Of a DNA stretch of 64,000 bases, positions 46,401 to 55,966 are shown piece after piece. Source of the stretch: Notospermus geniculatus (taxonomy: Eukaryota; Nemertea; Pilidiophora; Heteronemertea; Lineidae). The notes under the pieces were generated by a model. The model did not search any database. It was not told the DNA's origin and worked only from the letters and a program-made list of their open reading frames with translations. The DNA lies in the NCBI GenBank assembly GCA_002633025.1, contig NMRB01000222.1, positions 325,024-389,023 on the forward strand. The letters are read 5' to 3'. Numbering within the stretch: position 1 is the first letter of the stretch; the number at the start of each line of letters is the position of its first letter. The position numbers were made by a program, and so were the translations under genes.

Positions 46401-47752
46401 GTTTACTGAACGCTGATTTGCCGTGTGAAAATTCCAGAGTAGATAAAGAAGTGTGGGAAAACTCGGTTGTTCACCCACGAGCTGAACAGTTGAGCGAGTC
46501 GTTACTATTGTATCACGACGTCACCAACTGTTTCCAATTGCTCGAGCAAGTCATTTCTAAAGTCTGTTTGAAATCACGTGACGGTGATAAAAAAGTGACG
46601 TGGAGATTACATTCTTCACGAAACAAAACATTTTCACTGATCCCGATGAACGACCGAGGAGTAAGGGTAATATTGAGAACAGTTGGCTATACCCTTCAAA
46701 AACGAAGTGAGGTAATGCTGGAGGACGTCATGACGTCGGCACCTAAGACTAAGAGTCACAAGGGAGAATATACCACTTACGCTGCACAGAAAATCATCAC
46801 CGAAAGACAACTCAGCAGTCTATTCGAAAGTGCTTGTCCGAAAAGGAAGGGAATTTATGGCCGCCACCTTTTTTTCCTACCCGGAGGTGGAATATCACGT
46901 GGTGATATTCACTTAGTGTTTGAAAGCTTGAGTGATGATCCCACAGCTAGACCATTGCCCGACATTCTGATTTTGAACGGTGACAAGGAATTACTCCAGT
47001 GGCAAGTGCTAGATTACCTGTTCTCCCTGTGTTGGATCACCACGGTGGACTTAAGCGGAGTGATTGGATTCTACGTGGAGAGTGAAGGAAATTGTATAAT
47101 GAACTCTGTGTTTGACTGTAGTTCGTTGAGTGCCGGGAAAGACACTCTCACGAAAATGTTAAATGGCACATTGACCGATACCTACGAGACGACAATTGCT
47201 CTGCTCACAGAATGTAAGTGGTTGGATCACGAAACTGCTGTCAGGACAACAGCTCCGGTCGACAAAGTAAAACATCTATTAGCCTCCTCATGTGAAAGCA
47301 ATTCACTTCATCCGGGATCGGGAACCAAACCATTTTCGTCTTTGATCCGAGATTTACTCAGGACAGAAATATCTTGGGATATTGCTAACGACCAACAGAG
47401 ACAAGTTCTCCAGAGACGGACGGCCTGTCTCATCCGTCAAGCTGTAGGCAGAGGGATCAGGTGCGATGGTGTAGGCGCTGGCGAAAAAAGACATTTAATC
47501 AAGCAAAGCAAGGCAAAAAGTAGCATTGGAACCTCTGGTGCTCATCTCCCTGGCAATGATTCCATACAGACGCTGACCATTTCCGGAGACGAATCGTTTG
47601 TGGTGGTCAACAAGAAAGTTATAGAAATACTCAGAAACGGACTGAGCACCGGAACCTGTTGCGTGGTGGACAGAAACGACGACGAGATTCGGCGAAACTA
47701 CGATGCCCTGCTGAGGGAAATTGAAAGACAAAGAAGAACTGCCAGGATATAA
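43469..47752 (+). CDS. Large protein of unknown function (1427 aa)
   Basis: The open frame goes back to a TTG at 43364; the first ATG is at 43469 (MNQFASLFYQQ), used here. No signal peptide. Helical and Leu-rich over most of the length, with several Trp/Cys pairs. Near residues 1120-1150 is a Gly-rich turn (FFLPGGGISRGD), and the C-terminus is basic with a Glu/Arg-rich helix. The size falls in the range of a herpesvirus major capsid protein, but I see no motif that supports it, so a tegument protein is as likely. The next gene's ATG is 7 bp after the stop. Confidence 0.86.
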   Translation: MNQFASLFYQQIIYDNPAQTTPFKKIFQDRQEYVAFSPTPDCKYLHLYADYDASTANIEERSRVYAVRTALDLLARLQEYQNKQDSWNQAMGTIVDGQSASDFVKFTNDERCNKAEAEVYTEMFRMLYTCGLQNTDVIPSNTQKVTMVAEVNRILRLQPFIELLMSQTEMKFVTLLFVYAMSVNKKPVLFKLGAPFMVVDNGKSKVTLLEDMFAVIYQNKLLSKESEVGKQLTDIENVQLVEFIIKDYITLLDNEFGVCALPQYGVKIYRDVDDKLHVTLSPDRCEGNVSAALYIMMLEYFLYLINIKMSGVDNFPPPVSEKLLHNLLEKHVGDFMTTVIDVDNFVRPVCEASHAISLKRGGSANRMVTLSDVYDYIYLPCLQHLLGQVRAGSLFFLNKQMTGHPMDQDFHLTDYVRPCAEYPDIGFVPTTCFVRVLDKVHTAAPSGGRKKFWMGFSWWKDNTAYDLDCNILMGLLDKCTTKLRNRTSETDRLPLFHAVLPESYEIEASVPLMVNVQLMNAIFQEKGQVEREVLIVLLCDALIQHGYTWERTLLLLCKMWQQQMTTVQSYTKSAATEHATHVQLVLENVAKLADTGSQISWTRNELQSLLVDCMQTPSVNIANVLSRVVTVSCRILYDAIDCCGWLIPVVDNETTITEQSRLSNRELDADVTDPDIWPVYWLVKKESENDTTYIVISTELWKGNVRSKLLSHHVHNLFFNNRNVKEVNDAVKWIESLYAKNTQPRKIFFRRAMSWGIKSAELIPEKSKNAFVKTIRLASNLNWNETVQRASREVSINSERKQEIDAVLGVFTSTFLTLNRKFRTRDTGDKMNQLFKRIRDSLPEDDLGCRREGVDWNTEFFESLWLAIDSMNRELSQVFTYKQKGYVLRKKVGTKWILVGCVPKKIEPVTKPDEMVSAVRDLFDKLCKDFWEKPQESSDGGEQFASRFSSMVREWAVELTDESSDFASRKSFNMLTECLLNADLPCENSRVDKEVWENSVVHPRAEQLSESLLLYHDVTNCFQLLEQVISKVCLKSRDGDKKVTWRLHSSRNKTFSLIPMNDRGVRVILRTVGYTLQKRSEVMLEDVMTSAPKTKSHKGEYTTYAAQKIITERQLSSLFESACPKRKGIYGRHLFFLPGGGISRGDIHLVFESLSDDPTARPLPDILILNGDKELLQWQVLDYLFSLCWITTVDLSGVIGFYVESEGNCIMNSVFDCSSLSAGKDTLTKMLNGTLTDTYETTIALLTECKWLDHETAVRTTAPVDKVKHLLASSCESNSLHPGSGTKPFSSLIRDLLRTEISWDIANDQQRQVLQRRTACLIRQAVGRGIRCDGVGAGEKRHLIKQSKAKSSIGTSGAHLPGNDSIQTLTISGDESFVVVNKKVIEILRNGLSTGTCCVVDRNDDEIRRNYDALLREIERQRRTARI

Positions 47753-47759
47753 TCCCAAA

Positions 47760-49274
47760 ATGACCCACTTCGGAGGTCTGGGTACGAACTTTGTCACTAA
47801 AGACATAGTGGCTGGAAAGGACATCAATCAGTACAGAACCGACTTTAAGTCGTTTCAATCAAAGCCGGGTAACAATAGTTATGTACCTTTGGGTTCTGTG
47901 CTGGATAACAAGCTATTCACTGTGACGGAATTGATCATCATATTCATCTACTTCACGTCAATAGTCGGGAAACTGGTCTACCTTCTAAAGGGAAGCAAGA
48001 AAAAATGTGCAGAGTTAATAGACACCGCAGAAAAAATAGACACAAACAATCAATTGGACAGGAATGCTTTGAGGTGGTACATTCAGTCAATGATGGAATC
48101 CAGTCCGGTCAGTATTGTTTACGACTTTATCGTTCTACTGGCTTATGCCGTGGCTACCGTAGTCAAGACGGCTTACATAGTGATCTATCTCTCGCCGCTA
48201 TCTGATAAAGTCGCCCAAGTCTATCCTCACGCATCTAATAATGCATTGGAAGTCGGAAAATACGCAGTTCCTGAAAACGCTCTACTCAGAGGCCCGAGGG
48301 TAGAAAGTGGCTTGGTGGAATTTAACGGAGTCCAACAACTCGGACTGGAAGAGATGAAGAGACAATTCAAAGACAGTGGAGCTGCGGCTACTTTCGTGAA
48401 CCACTATGCCACCAGCATGTCGTTTTACATCCTGGCTCTCTCAGTTCACGTGATTTTTGCCATGCATTTCCATCGTAGGGACGTCACGAGGGTTTGCCGC
48501 GAAGCTAGAATGTTCCCAGTGATGTTTGGTGAGGAAGCATCTGCCATGAGTGCAACCAAAGCCGTGTCGGATGGGGGCCTTGGTGGTTGTTGTAGTAGAC
48601 TGAAAAACAGGAAACGAAATTACAGGCAACTGGAATCCGACTACGATGAATTCGAAGGGGACGAAGGGAATGTTGACGTTGGTAACATTAAAAGAGTCAA
48701 CGAATCTATGAGGTACGAACTGATCAACAATATTGGTGAGAACATCACTCGCCTCTCTCCGAATTATTCCAAGATTTATTTCACTTACGGAGAGACTGCC
48801 TTCTACGGCTTGGGATTCCTAGCATTACTCAACGTCATCAATTGTGCTTGCGTATTGATCGCTGGAATGGAAGTCAAGAATGCAGCGGTAGGTCTAGTTA
48901 CAGTGATATTTGGAGAAACTGTCCTATCAGCCTTCTTCATGACGACGACGATATTGGCCATTATTTACACTGTAATAGACAAACTATTTTACGGCAGTAG
49001 AAGTCTAATTGTGGCATACATTTTATTGTTGGCAGCCAGTTTGGGCACCCTGATTACCTTTCACCCCAAACACGCAAACGGAGTGTATGTGTTCCTGACG
49101 GCTTCCCTGTCCACCACGGTGACCTTTATTTGCTTACTGATTCACAATGTAACCTCTTCCAAACAATATGTCAAAAGACTAGACATGGACAGACTTTTTC
49201 ACATTAATAAGCGGGCACTACCGAAAAGAATGTCTAAAATGAACTGCACTGTGTTCAGGTCTCATAAAAAATAA
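47760..49274 (+). CDS. Seven-span membrane protein, possible gM-like (504 aa)
   Basis: An upstream in-frame codon at 47721 is not ATG and would overlap the preceding gene; the ATG at 47760 is taken. Hydrophobic helices lie near residues 51-75, 120-144, 220-237, 348-370, 378-406, 416-434 and 441-461. A long charged loop (about 240-345) with a Cys-Cys pair separates spans three and four. Herpesvirus glycoprotein M is a multi-span envelope protein of comparable length, but no gM signature is recognised, so the comparison is by topology only. The basic C-terminal tail would face the inside. AATAAA overlaps the stop. Confidence 0.8.
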   Translation: MTHFGGLGTNFVTKDIVAGKDINQYRTDFKSFQSKPGNNSYVPLGSVLDNKLFTVTELIIIFIYFTSIVGKLVYLLKGSKKKCAELIDTAEKIDTNNQLDRNALRWYIQSMMESSPVSIVYDFIVLLAYAVATVVKTAYIVIYLSPLSDKVAQVYPHASNNALEVGKYAVPENALLRGPRVESGLVEFNGVQQLGLEEMKRQFKDSGAAATFVNHYATSMSFYILALSVHVIFAMHFHRRDVTRVCREARMFPVMFGEEASAMSATKAVSDGGLGGCCSRLKNRKRNYRQLESDYDEFEGDEGNVDVGNIKRVNESMRYELINNIGENITRLSPNYSKIYFTYGETAFYGLGFLALLNVINCACVLIAGMEVKNAAVGLVTVIFGETVLSAFFMTTTILAIIYTVIDKLFYGSRSLIVAYILLLAASLGTLITFHPKHANGVYVFLTASLSTTVTFICLLIHNVTSSKQYVKRLDMDRLFHINKRALPKRMSKMNCTVFRSHKK

Positions 49275-49275
49275 A
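49270..49275 (+). terminator. Poly(A) signal AATAAA overlapping the stop codon
   Basis: The TAA stop at 49272-49274 of the seven-span protein gene lies within AATAAA, ten bases before the next gene's ATG. Confidence 0.55.
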
Positions 49276-49284
49276 TTCTCACCA

Positions 49285-52200
49285 ATGGCAGGCAGTTTTC
49301 TTTTTATCTCTTCACATGAGAACCCAACGAACATGAGGTGGCCGGTAATCCTATTACTGGTATTAATCGCATCGGAAAATGCAAGAGCCGGCGATGGGAC
49401 AACTACAACGCAATACAATTTGAGGAAGCTGACGGACGTACTGGCTGCTAAACTAATGGCCTCGGGAAATGCAACAAACGGGGCAAAGGTGGGAGATAAC
49501 TTATTCAGATTACTTACCGGCGATGAGTACGTATTGGACCCAGAATCGGCTGAGAGTCCGACGATGAACATACAAGTAGAAGATAGAGCCTATCTAGCAG
49601 CTCAATCTTTTTACGATGCAGACGTCGGCCTGAAGCTATGCGACGCCGTACCCGACAGAGAAGTAACGTTTGACGCACTTACAATAGGAGGTTTACCGAC
49701 CGATGGAGTTAACCCGGCCGTCGCTGGATGTTCACACAAAATATTCACAATACCGCTGACCAGGGACAATGTCAGAAATATCATATTCCCATTACAGAAC
49801 GGTGGAACGACAAGAGCCGCATATAGGAAAATGTCGATATGCGCAAAGGTTAAATACGCCGCGCACTATGACGCCGAAGACAAATCCAAAACTAGGCCCT
49901 TCCCACTGTTTACGATTCTGTTCAAAAATGCAAACGTACTACGTAAAGTGTACGATTCTCGAAATGCCAAGGTTTGTGAAAAACAAAAACACCGGTACAT
50001 ACACGTAGATACCTTTGCAGATTCTGCAGAGTTTAAGACCGGACCAAGGGGACACGCCGGACCGACCACCACTAAAATGACTAGAGGAAACTTAAAGGTA
50101 TTCACGCCCAATCAGAGGGTGATCAAAATACGCGGTGTGTTTGCTTGCCGTGCTCATTACTACCAGATAGCCTTCAGATGTAGTGAGAGCGCGTGGAAAA
50201 TCACGCACACCTGGTTACCTGTACTGGAATATGGAGTGTCGGTGGAAGAATGTTTGAAATGGCAAAAGGATAAAAAATGTAAAGTGTTCGATTCGTCCTC
50301 GCTACCGGGAATGAACTACACAGAAACTCTCAACATGGTCCAAGTCTCGGCCAACCAATACAGAACTAACGTCACCGACAATACCATCTACGGAATCTTC
50401 AACGCTCAAGTCAAAAATCACGCCTTGGGTATGTGTATCAACAGAGCCTCTGGAAAAATGTTCATCAAAAATTGCATTCTCGACGTGGACGTGCCGGTCA
50501 CTTATTCATTCCCGTTTCAAGCCACCAAGGGGGGAAAAAGATTATCCACGCCGTTCGGTACCGTCAAGGCATCCGTCATGACGTCATCTGCTACTTCGAC
50601 CGAGAGAAGTACTCTCTCTGGCGAACCTGTCCATGGAGTAACCAAAGATGGTCTCTACGGATGGACACTGGTCGCTCACGTGGATCACCCCGCCGCTACC
50701 CTCATGTGGAACAGGGTGCAACAGAATAATTTAGCGTCTGCAATTTCTGACAGTGTGTGTCCTTTCACACCGCTTATTGAAATGCCGGTAACTGCAATCA
50801 CCACTGACAATTTGCAGCACACCGACATGGCTTTAAACCACGCTAACGGTATTAAATCAGTTACCACTTTTATTGAAAACACGGACGATGCACTGAGGAT
50901 GCCGCACCGATTTAAAGTTTACGATAACCAGGAGATGGACGCAGATGACGTGACTAGAATGGAATTGAATCCCGGCAGTAGATGCATGCACGCTCCTAGT
51001 GGAGTGCATCAGACGTTCATGGTGGATGGAACTGTACTTCTACAGTTCGTTGACAAGAGTCAGATGAAAACGGCTAGATTCAGTCCCACGTGGAACAGGA
51101 ACAAACTCAAATACTCCACTAAGGAAGCAATAGTTGGCAAATTGGAAGACAGCGGTAATGTCAGAAACGCCGGTGTTAACAACAGAGAACTTAACAGTGC
51201 GCCGACCGATTTAGAAGAGGCAGTCTGCACCGGTACGGGAACGAGGTACACTGATGCTTATCACCACATTTGGAAATGTGTAAATGGTGTGGTAACTCTG
51301 ACAAACGTCGGGACTGCAGTAGCTGACGTTGCTGAAACTCCACAGCAACCTGACCCCGACGATCCGGTCGATGCAGAATATGCTGATTTACACACTGGAT
51401 CGTTTTTAAATAACATGGAGATACCGGCCAGTGGGAGGCCCAAACAAATACTTGGAGCAATCGTACGCGGGTTTGCCAGACTACACAACTCAATGGAGGT
51501 GGATAAAATGGACAAGGTTGTCATTCTAAATAAGCTTAGCGCACTAGAACCCAGTCTCATATCCGACATGTTATTTCCTGACGAAGACGTAAAAATTACC
51601 AAGGCCGGTGATCTGTGGGCTATTCACAGGTGTAAAAAAATACTGTGGTCGGACATGAGAGTCATTCCGTCACTTCGCCTAGATTATCCTGATATGCCCG
51701 TGCCTACTATATATCGTCATTTCGGCTCTGCTGCCAGTTCGGATGCAAGAGTGCCTCACCTCTCGGACATGTGTTACGCTTCGCCTATAGTCAAGACTTT
51801 GACAGCCGAGCTGGGGGTTACATTCATGCAAGTAATAGATGGAGGTCGAGAACTCTCAACGGAATTGAATCTCATTACGCCTTGCAATAGGGTGGACGGT
51901 AGACTAAATTTTAATGTGGGTGATCAAGTTGTTAGCTTCTCTGAAAAGACGGGAGAATTTCATCATGCCGTTTCAAGGAGAACCAGTCCCATGTGCTCGA
52001 CGTACAACATTTTTCATAGCGGCACAAGTGACCCGTTAGTTAAAAATATAGAGTCTGGAGGCACTCACATATCGAAAATGCTGGGGTCTGGAATAAAGAT
52101 CAACAACAATTTATTCGGAACGGATGAGGACTACGTCCCCACACCCGAAGAAATTAGTCAGTCTACCGGATACCACAGTAACGTGGACGGAAGCGTAAGA

Positions 52201-52881
52201 GATCATTTGATCGAAGTGTCTTTTGAACAAGCCATGACACCCAAGTCGCCGACTAGATTTCTCTCGACAATCGACACATCTACGGCAAACACTCTGAATT
52301 TGGAAAGATACAAGCGGCAGGAATGGGACAACGTGCCACGTCACTTCTGGCCGTACCGGATTCACCCCTTGCCTAGAAAACTATCAAATACCCCAGAACG
52401 CTATATGGAAGACGGAGCCAAGTCCAGCATGTACAATCGTTACAGACTGAAAAAGAAGCGTCGATCCATCGATGCATACGGAGGTGCTGATTACACTGTT
52501 AATGATCATAGGCGTTTGCCATCGATGGAGAGACAGCATATTAGTCGTGAGTCATACCTGATGGACACTCTCGACTTTCACTTCAAGTCATTCATGGAAG
52601 AATATGGAGATGCAACACTCGTAATTGTAAGTGTAATGTGCCTCATACTCTTTCCCATCGTAATCTACTTGTTGGTAAGACTACTATCCGAACATAAATA
52701 CAACGCGGAAAGAAAGAGGTCTGCCATGGGTGCTCATTTAAGAGACCACCTCTTGACATACGCAAGCGCTGCAGTCATCGGAAACATTGAAAATCAGGAA
52801 ATAGTGCGAGACATTAAAAGTCACGAAAACAAAGATCGTGACATGAAAATATTGTACTACATTGATCGAACAGATAAATAA
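49285..52881 (+). CDS. Large type I membrane glycoprotein (1198 aa)
   Basis: ATG at 49285; a second in-frame ATG at 49333 begins a more compact signal peptide (MRWPVILLLVLIASENARA), so either may be used. A long ectodomain with many Cys and sequons is followed by a polybasic, possibly furin-cleaved site (LKKKRRS, about residue 1056). One transmembrane helix lies near residues 1110-1133, with a tail of ~65 residues. It is longer than most herpesvirus gB proteins, and the cleavage-like site is far more C-terminal, so I do not call it gB. Envelope or cell-surface role inferred. Convergent with the 693-residue glycoprotein. Confidence 0.85.
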   Translation: MAGSFLFISSHENPTNMRWPVILLLVLIASENARAGDGTTTTQYNLRKLTDVLAAKLMASGNATNGAKVGDNLFRLLTGDEYVLDPESAESPTMNIQVEDRAYLAAQSFYDADVGLKLCDAVPDREVTFDALTIGGLPTDGVNPAVAGCSHKIFTIPLTRDNVRNIIFPLQNGGTTRAAYRKMSICAKVKYAAHYDAEDKSKTRPFPLFTILFKNANVLRKVYDSRNAKVCEKQKHRYIHVDTFADSAEFKTGPRGHAGPTTTKMTRGNLKVFTPNQRVIKIRGVFACRAHYYQIAFRCSESAWKITHTWLPVLEYGVSVEECLKWQKDKKCKVFDSSSLPGMNYTETLNMVQVSANQYRTNVTDNTIYGIFNAQVKNHALGMCINRASGKMFIKNCILDVDVPVTYSFPFQATKGGKRLSTPFGTVKASVMTSSATSTERSTLSGEPVHGVTKDGLYGWTLVAHVDHPAATLMWNRVQQNNLASAISDSVCPFTPLIEMPVTAITTDNLQHTDMALNHANGIKSVTTFIENTDDALRMPHRFKVYDNQEMDADDVTRMELNPGSRCMHAPSGVHQTFMVDGTVLLQFVDKSQMKTARFSPTWNRNKLKYSTKEAIVGKLEDSGNVRNAGVNNRELNSAPTDLEEAVCTGTGTRYTDAYHHIWKCVNGVVTLTNVGTAVADVAETPQQPDPDDPVDAEYADLHTGSFLNNMEIPASGRPKQILGAIVRGFARLHNSMEVDKMDKVVILNKLSALEPSLISDMLFPDEDVKITKAGDLWAIHRCKKILWSDMRVIPSLRLDYPDMPVPTIYRHFGSAASSDARVPHLSDMCYASPIVKTLTAELGVTFMQVIDGGRELSTELNLITPCNRVDGRLNFNVGDQVVSFSEKTGEFHHAVSRRTSPMCSTYNIFHSGTSDPLVKNIESGGTHISKMLGSGIKINNNLFGTDEDYVPTPEEISQSTGYHSNVDGSVRDHLIEVSFEQAMTPKSPTRFLSTIDTSTANTLNLERYKRQEWDNVPRHFWPYRIHPLPRKLSNTPERYMEDGAKSSMYNRYRLKKKRRSIDAYGGADYTVNDHRRLPSMERQHISRESYLMDTLDFHFKSFMEEYGDATLVIVSVMCLILFPIVIYLLVRLLSEHKYNAERKRSAMGAHLRDHLLTYASAAVIGNIENQEIVRDIKSHENKDRDMKILYYIDRTDK

Positions 52882-52882
52882 A
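52877..52882 (+). terminator. Poly(A) signal AATAAA overlapping the stop codon
   Basis: The stop TAA at 52879-52881 is inside AATAAA; the next 53 bp separate this gene from the convergent 693-residue glycoprotein. Confidence 0.6.
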
Positions 52883-52934
52883 ACAATTGAGATTCTCTTC
52901 ACACTTTACTGTATTTGAACACCACTTTTTTCTT

Positions 52935-55016
52935 TTACTCCACCCGTACAACAAGACACACAGCTAGTCCGTACAACGCAAATGAAATCATCCCCAAAGT
53001 AACGGGCCAAACATAACCCCTGACTGACAAATACAGATATTCTCTTTTGCCACCGAAATACTTCGATACAATCCTTTCATCTCTTTCCTTAGTAAAAGCT
53101 GCATGACTTCGATTGAATTCTAAAAACAATTTATACATCTTCTCTTCAAGAGTTGCTAACCTTGAGGAGTATTCATATGAGTACTGATTTCTCATAACGT
53201 TTTTGTCAGCTGACTCACCGCTTGTTGCTTTGTCCAAATTTTTATCTGAACCATCCGATTGCTCAGAGTACCAAGATCCTCTTTCATAATTCTTGTCATC
53301 TTTCGGGCGTGAGTTTGGTTTCACTGCTTTCTTTCTTCTCAGCTCACAACCCTTGAAGGCTATGACGGTAATGTCCAATTGAACTGTAATTTTGTGACCT
53401 TTGCACGGTGTGTATTTATTGGCGTAAGTCAATTTTCTTGACAGCTCCACACATGGTCTACCTTCGGCGACGTTCAAATCCGTGTTCTTTACACCTGGTT
53501 CACACATGTGTTCTTTACCGTCAAGTATAATAGTTATCATCTGATCATCGTCCAATACACCGTTGAACGCACACGAATGTGTCAACTCACCAGCATCAAC
53601 GGTCACTGGCTGGACAACATTTAATCTGTCTGCCCTTTTACCCACGCACGGTCCATCAAATTCTTCAGTCCTAATCGACGTGAATCGCGGACTGTCCGCT
53701 CTTTGTCCTTCTCTCCTGGAGATTGTATTCAGTGACAGTTTTTTGGTGTTTGATAATTTTCGGGACAAACTCCATCTTATATACATTTGGTATTTTCGCA
53801 CCATCACCCTCTTTCGATGAGAAGTAGGCGTGAAAGGACCGTAAATTTGCGTGATTTCCCTGTGCGCTTGACAAAAAACAACCCTGCCACAATTGGCGGG
53901 CACGTTACGTCTGGGCCCGTTGCATTTGTTCAGATCATTGATCCTGATCATGTGAAGTCGGAAAACACAAAACGGATTCCCGACATGATGTTTGTCCTTC
54001 ACGTAAACCTCTATGATGGTGTCCACCGTTTTACCGTTGGCGATTTTCACTTCTAGATGGTTAATTTCTGTTCTGTGTCTTTGAACAGAAACTGTTGGTG
54101 GCATGTCGGCGTGTAATTCGTCTTCCAATAAGATAGTTTCGGCCGTCGGAGTAGCAGAATCGGTGTGTATTAGTTTCGAATTTACGCTATATAACAACTT
54201 GTCATAAAAATTGACCCGTCGGTTTCCGGTCGACACATCGGCACGTACCTTGTAGTCCGTAGGGTGCATCATTTCATCCAGTTCATCGGGTCGATCTGGA
54301 AGCGGCTGTCCGTTCACTGGGTCCTTATTTGGAATCTCGTTTCCATTCTTGTCTTTAAGTGTGTTCACGATCTTTAAATTACTTAAGTCCGCGTGTGTTC
54401 CATTCCGTTGAATGTTTCGAAAATAATACGCACTCCATACACAGTGAATGGGGTAAAAATAACTGGTTCCTTCACCGAAACTATGTTTGACGAATAAGTG
54501 GGGTGTCAATTCTGAGTTGATGCTCGTCAGTTCACCGCTGGTTGAACCTGCCCTGTCAGTTATCACTGTTCTTTTGCTCGTTTTTCTGATGAGTTCCCCG
54601 TCATTTCGAAAGTTAACGTGAGTTTCACCACATATACAATCGATGTCAAATTGGTCATCTGCCATCGTCAGATAGAAATCAACGGAGAATCTTGCTTCGT
54701 TGTCATTGTCGTCGTTAAACAAAGTGTAAGGCATGTTCGGTTTTCTTATGACACGCATTGGTGCGAGGTAAGTATTTGCGTAGGTCATCAGCGTGTCGTA
54801 AGACCATCCCACTCCAGTAACAAGGGTGTCTGTGTCAGCTTTATAGCATTCCAGTTTCATGCCACCGAATAGTTTGAAGTCGGCTGCATAGTCGGTGTTT
54901 ACGCAGGTAACGGTAGTCTTTAGAACGGACTTGCTTTTATCCACTCTAAGTTCCAAAGATGGCGTGACCAATCGCAACGCGGTCACGACCAAAGATATGA
55001 TAATGAAGACTGACAT
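52935..55016 (-). CDS. Type I membrane glycoprotein (693 aa)
   Basis: ATG at 55016 starts a hydrophobic signal peptide (MSVFIIISLVVTALRLV). The ectodomain begins with a Cys-containing, possibly immunoglobulin-like region. Further Cys pairs lie near residues 130, 350-365 and 480-530. A charged stalk (about 590-650) precedes the transmembrane helix (about 667-690), and the tail is very short (RVE). No family match. The topology and composition resemble the 1552-residue glycoprotein, so the two may belong to the same expanded set of envelope proteins; this is an impression, not an alignment. Confidence 0.84.
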   Translation of the reverse strand: MSVFIIISLVVTALRLVTPSLELRVDKSKSVLKTTVTCVNTDYAADFKLFGGMKLECYKADTDTLVTGVGWSYDTLMTYANTYLAPMRVIRKPNMPYTLFNDDNDNEARFSVDFYLTMADDQFDIDCICGETHVNFRNDGELIRKTSKRTVITDRAGSTSGELTSINSELTPHLFVKHSFGEGTSYFYPIHCVWSAYYFRNIQRNGTHADLSNLKIVNTLKDKNGNEIPNKDPVNGQPLPDRPDELDEMMHPTDYKVRADVSTGNRRVNFYDKLLYSVNSKLIHTDSATPTAETILLEDELHADMPPTVSVQRHRTEINHLEVKIANGKTVDTIIEVYVKDKHHVGNPFCVFRLHMIRINDLNKCNGPRRNVPANCGRVVFCQAHREITQIYGPFTPTSHRKRVMVRKYQMYIRWSLSRKLSNTKKLSLNTISRREGQRADSPRFTSIRTEEFDGPCVGKRADRLNVVQPVTVDAGELTHSCAFNGVLDDDQMITIILDGKEHMCEPGVKNTDLNVAEGRPCVELSRKLTYANKYTPCKGHKITVQLDITVIAFKGCELRRKKAVKPNSRPKDDKNYERGSWYSEQSDGSDKNLDKATSGESADKNVMRNQYSYEYSSRLATLEEKMYKLFLEFNRSHAAFTKERDERIVSKYFGGKREYLYLSVRGYVWPVTLGMISFALYGLAVCLVVRVE

Positions 55017-55134
55017 GACTCAGCGGAATTTGTATTTGTGATCAATCTCAACTTGGAACATTGAATACTTTTTTTTACTTTCTCAAATGACAATTTTGCA
55101 GAGAGGGACAAGTAATTCAATCATTTGGTATTTT

Positions 55135-55860
55135 TTAGCAGAAAATAGGTAAGTGGCTCAACTGCTGGCAGAAGTGATAATGTTGACTTTCCCGATTTTC
55201 TGTGCAGCCTATGCAAGTACCATCCATCACGAATGCTCTCCACAGATTCCAGTTATCGATGAACGGATTGGTGACCGAAATGGTGGGGTACACGTTTTGT
55301 ATTTCAATCCAGAGCATTTCGGAGGCGGATTTACCTTGGCTAACTTCAATCAAAAAGTCAAACGACCCATCTAAAAATCCTGTTCCTTCGCAATTTATCA
55401 CGTCGTTCGTAAGCTGCCTGTATTGACTTTTCATCGCATGTATGATAGGTTGTACGGTGTCTGCGTGAAATGGGCATTCGCACTTTGAGTCGTCGATGGA
55501 TGCTTTCTTCCCGGTACATCCAAAAATTGCCAAAATACAAAGTAATCTGTGTGGGTTGACAGTAAATTTCTCTGCTCCGGGTTCCTGGTCTTCAGCGGGT
55601 ACTACCAGACAGTATTTATGTTTGGCGACGTTTGCCCATAACGACTTGGAGATGTAGAAGCCAGACTTTGTTCTTTTGTCACACTCGTAAGTTAGCCTAA
55701 CTCTAACGTCAGTTAGACTGTATCTGACGATGGGACCATTGGATACTTTCTGAATTTTGCATCTTCCCTTGATGCGATTCTTTTGTCTTCTCCTCTTTAC
55801 GTCGGTTTGACGAGGCACTTGCGCCATCGAGGTATCTGGAGTAACTTGAACACTAGTCAT
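55135..55860 (-). CDS. Cys/His-rich basic protein (241 aa)
   Basis: Two in-frame ATGs exist, at 55905 and 55860. A TATAAA on the minus strand (55910-55905) overlaps the first, so a transcript started from it would omit that ATG; the ATG at 55860 is preferred. Residues 21-33 are a basic nuclear-signal-like cluster. Cys-x-Cys with a nearby His (127, 129, 132) and Cys-x-x-Cys (216-219) with His/Cys up to the last residue could bind zinc. A nuclear egress (UL31-type) factor was considered because of its zinc-binding Cys/His, but evidence is too thin to name it. Confidence 0.72.
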   Translation of the reverse strand: MTSVQVTPDTSMAQVPRQTDVKRRRQKNRIKGRCKIQKVSNGPIVRYSLTDVRVRLTYECDKRTKSGFYISKSLWANVAKHKYCLVVPAEDQEPGAEKFTVNPHRLLCILAIFGCTGKKASIDDSKCECPFHADTVQPIIHAMKSQYRQLTNDVINCEGTGFLDGSFDFLIEVSQGKSASEMLWIEIQNVYPTISVTNPFIDNWNLWRAFVMDGTCIGCTENRESQHYHFCQQLSHLPIFC

Positions 55861-55904
55861 ATTGGCGGCTTTGTAACTGATAGAGAATAGTGTGGGAAGT
55901 TGCA

Positions 55905-55910
55905 TTTATA
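55905..55910 (-). promoter_or_regulatory. TATA box upstream of the 241-aa gene
   Basis: TATAAA on the minus strand about 50 bp upstream of the ATG at 55860. It overlaps an earlier in-frame ATG, which helps decide the start. Confidence 0.5.
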
Positions 55911-55966
55911 CCGTCGAATGTGAAAATTTCAAAATTGTCACCTTGAGCTACAAGATTTGGATTTCT

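Noticed and set aside
43469-47752. Major capsid protein assignment for the 1427-residue protein
   Set aside because: Only the length fits; no conserved segment could be identified, so it is left as unknown.
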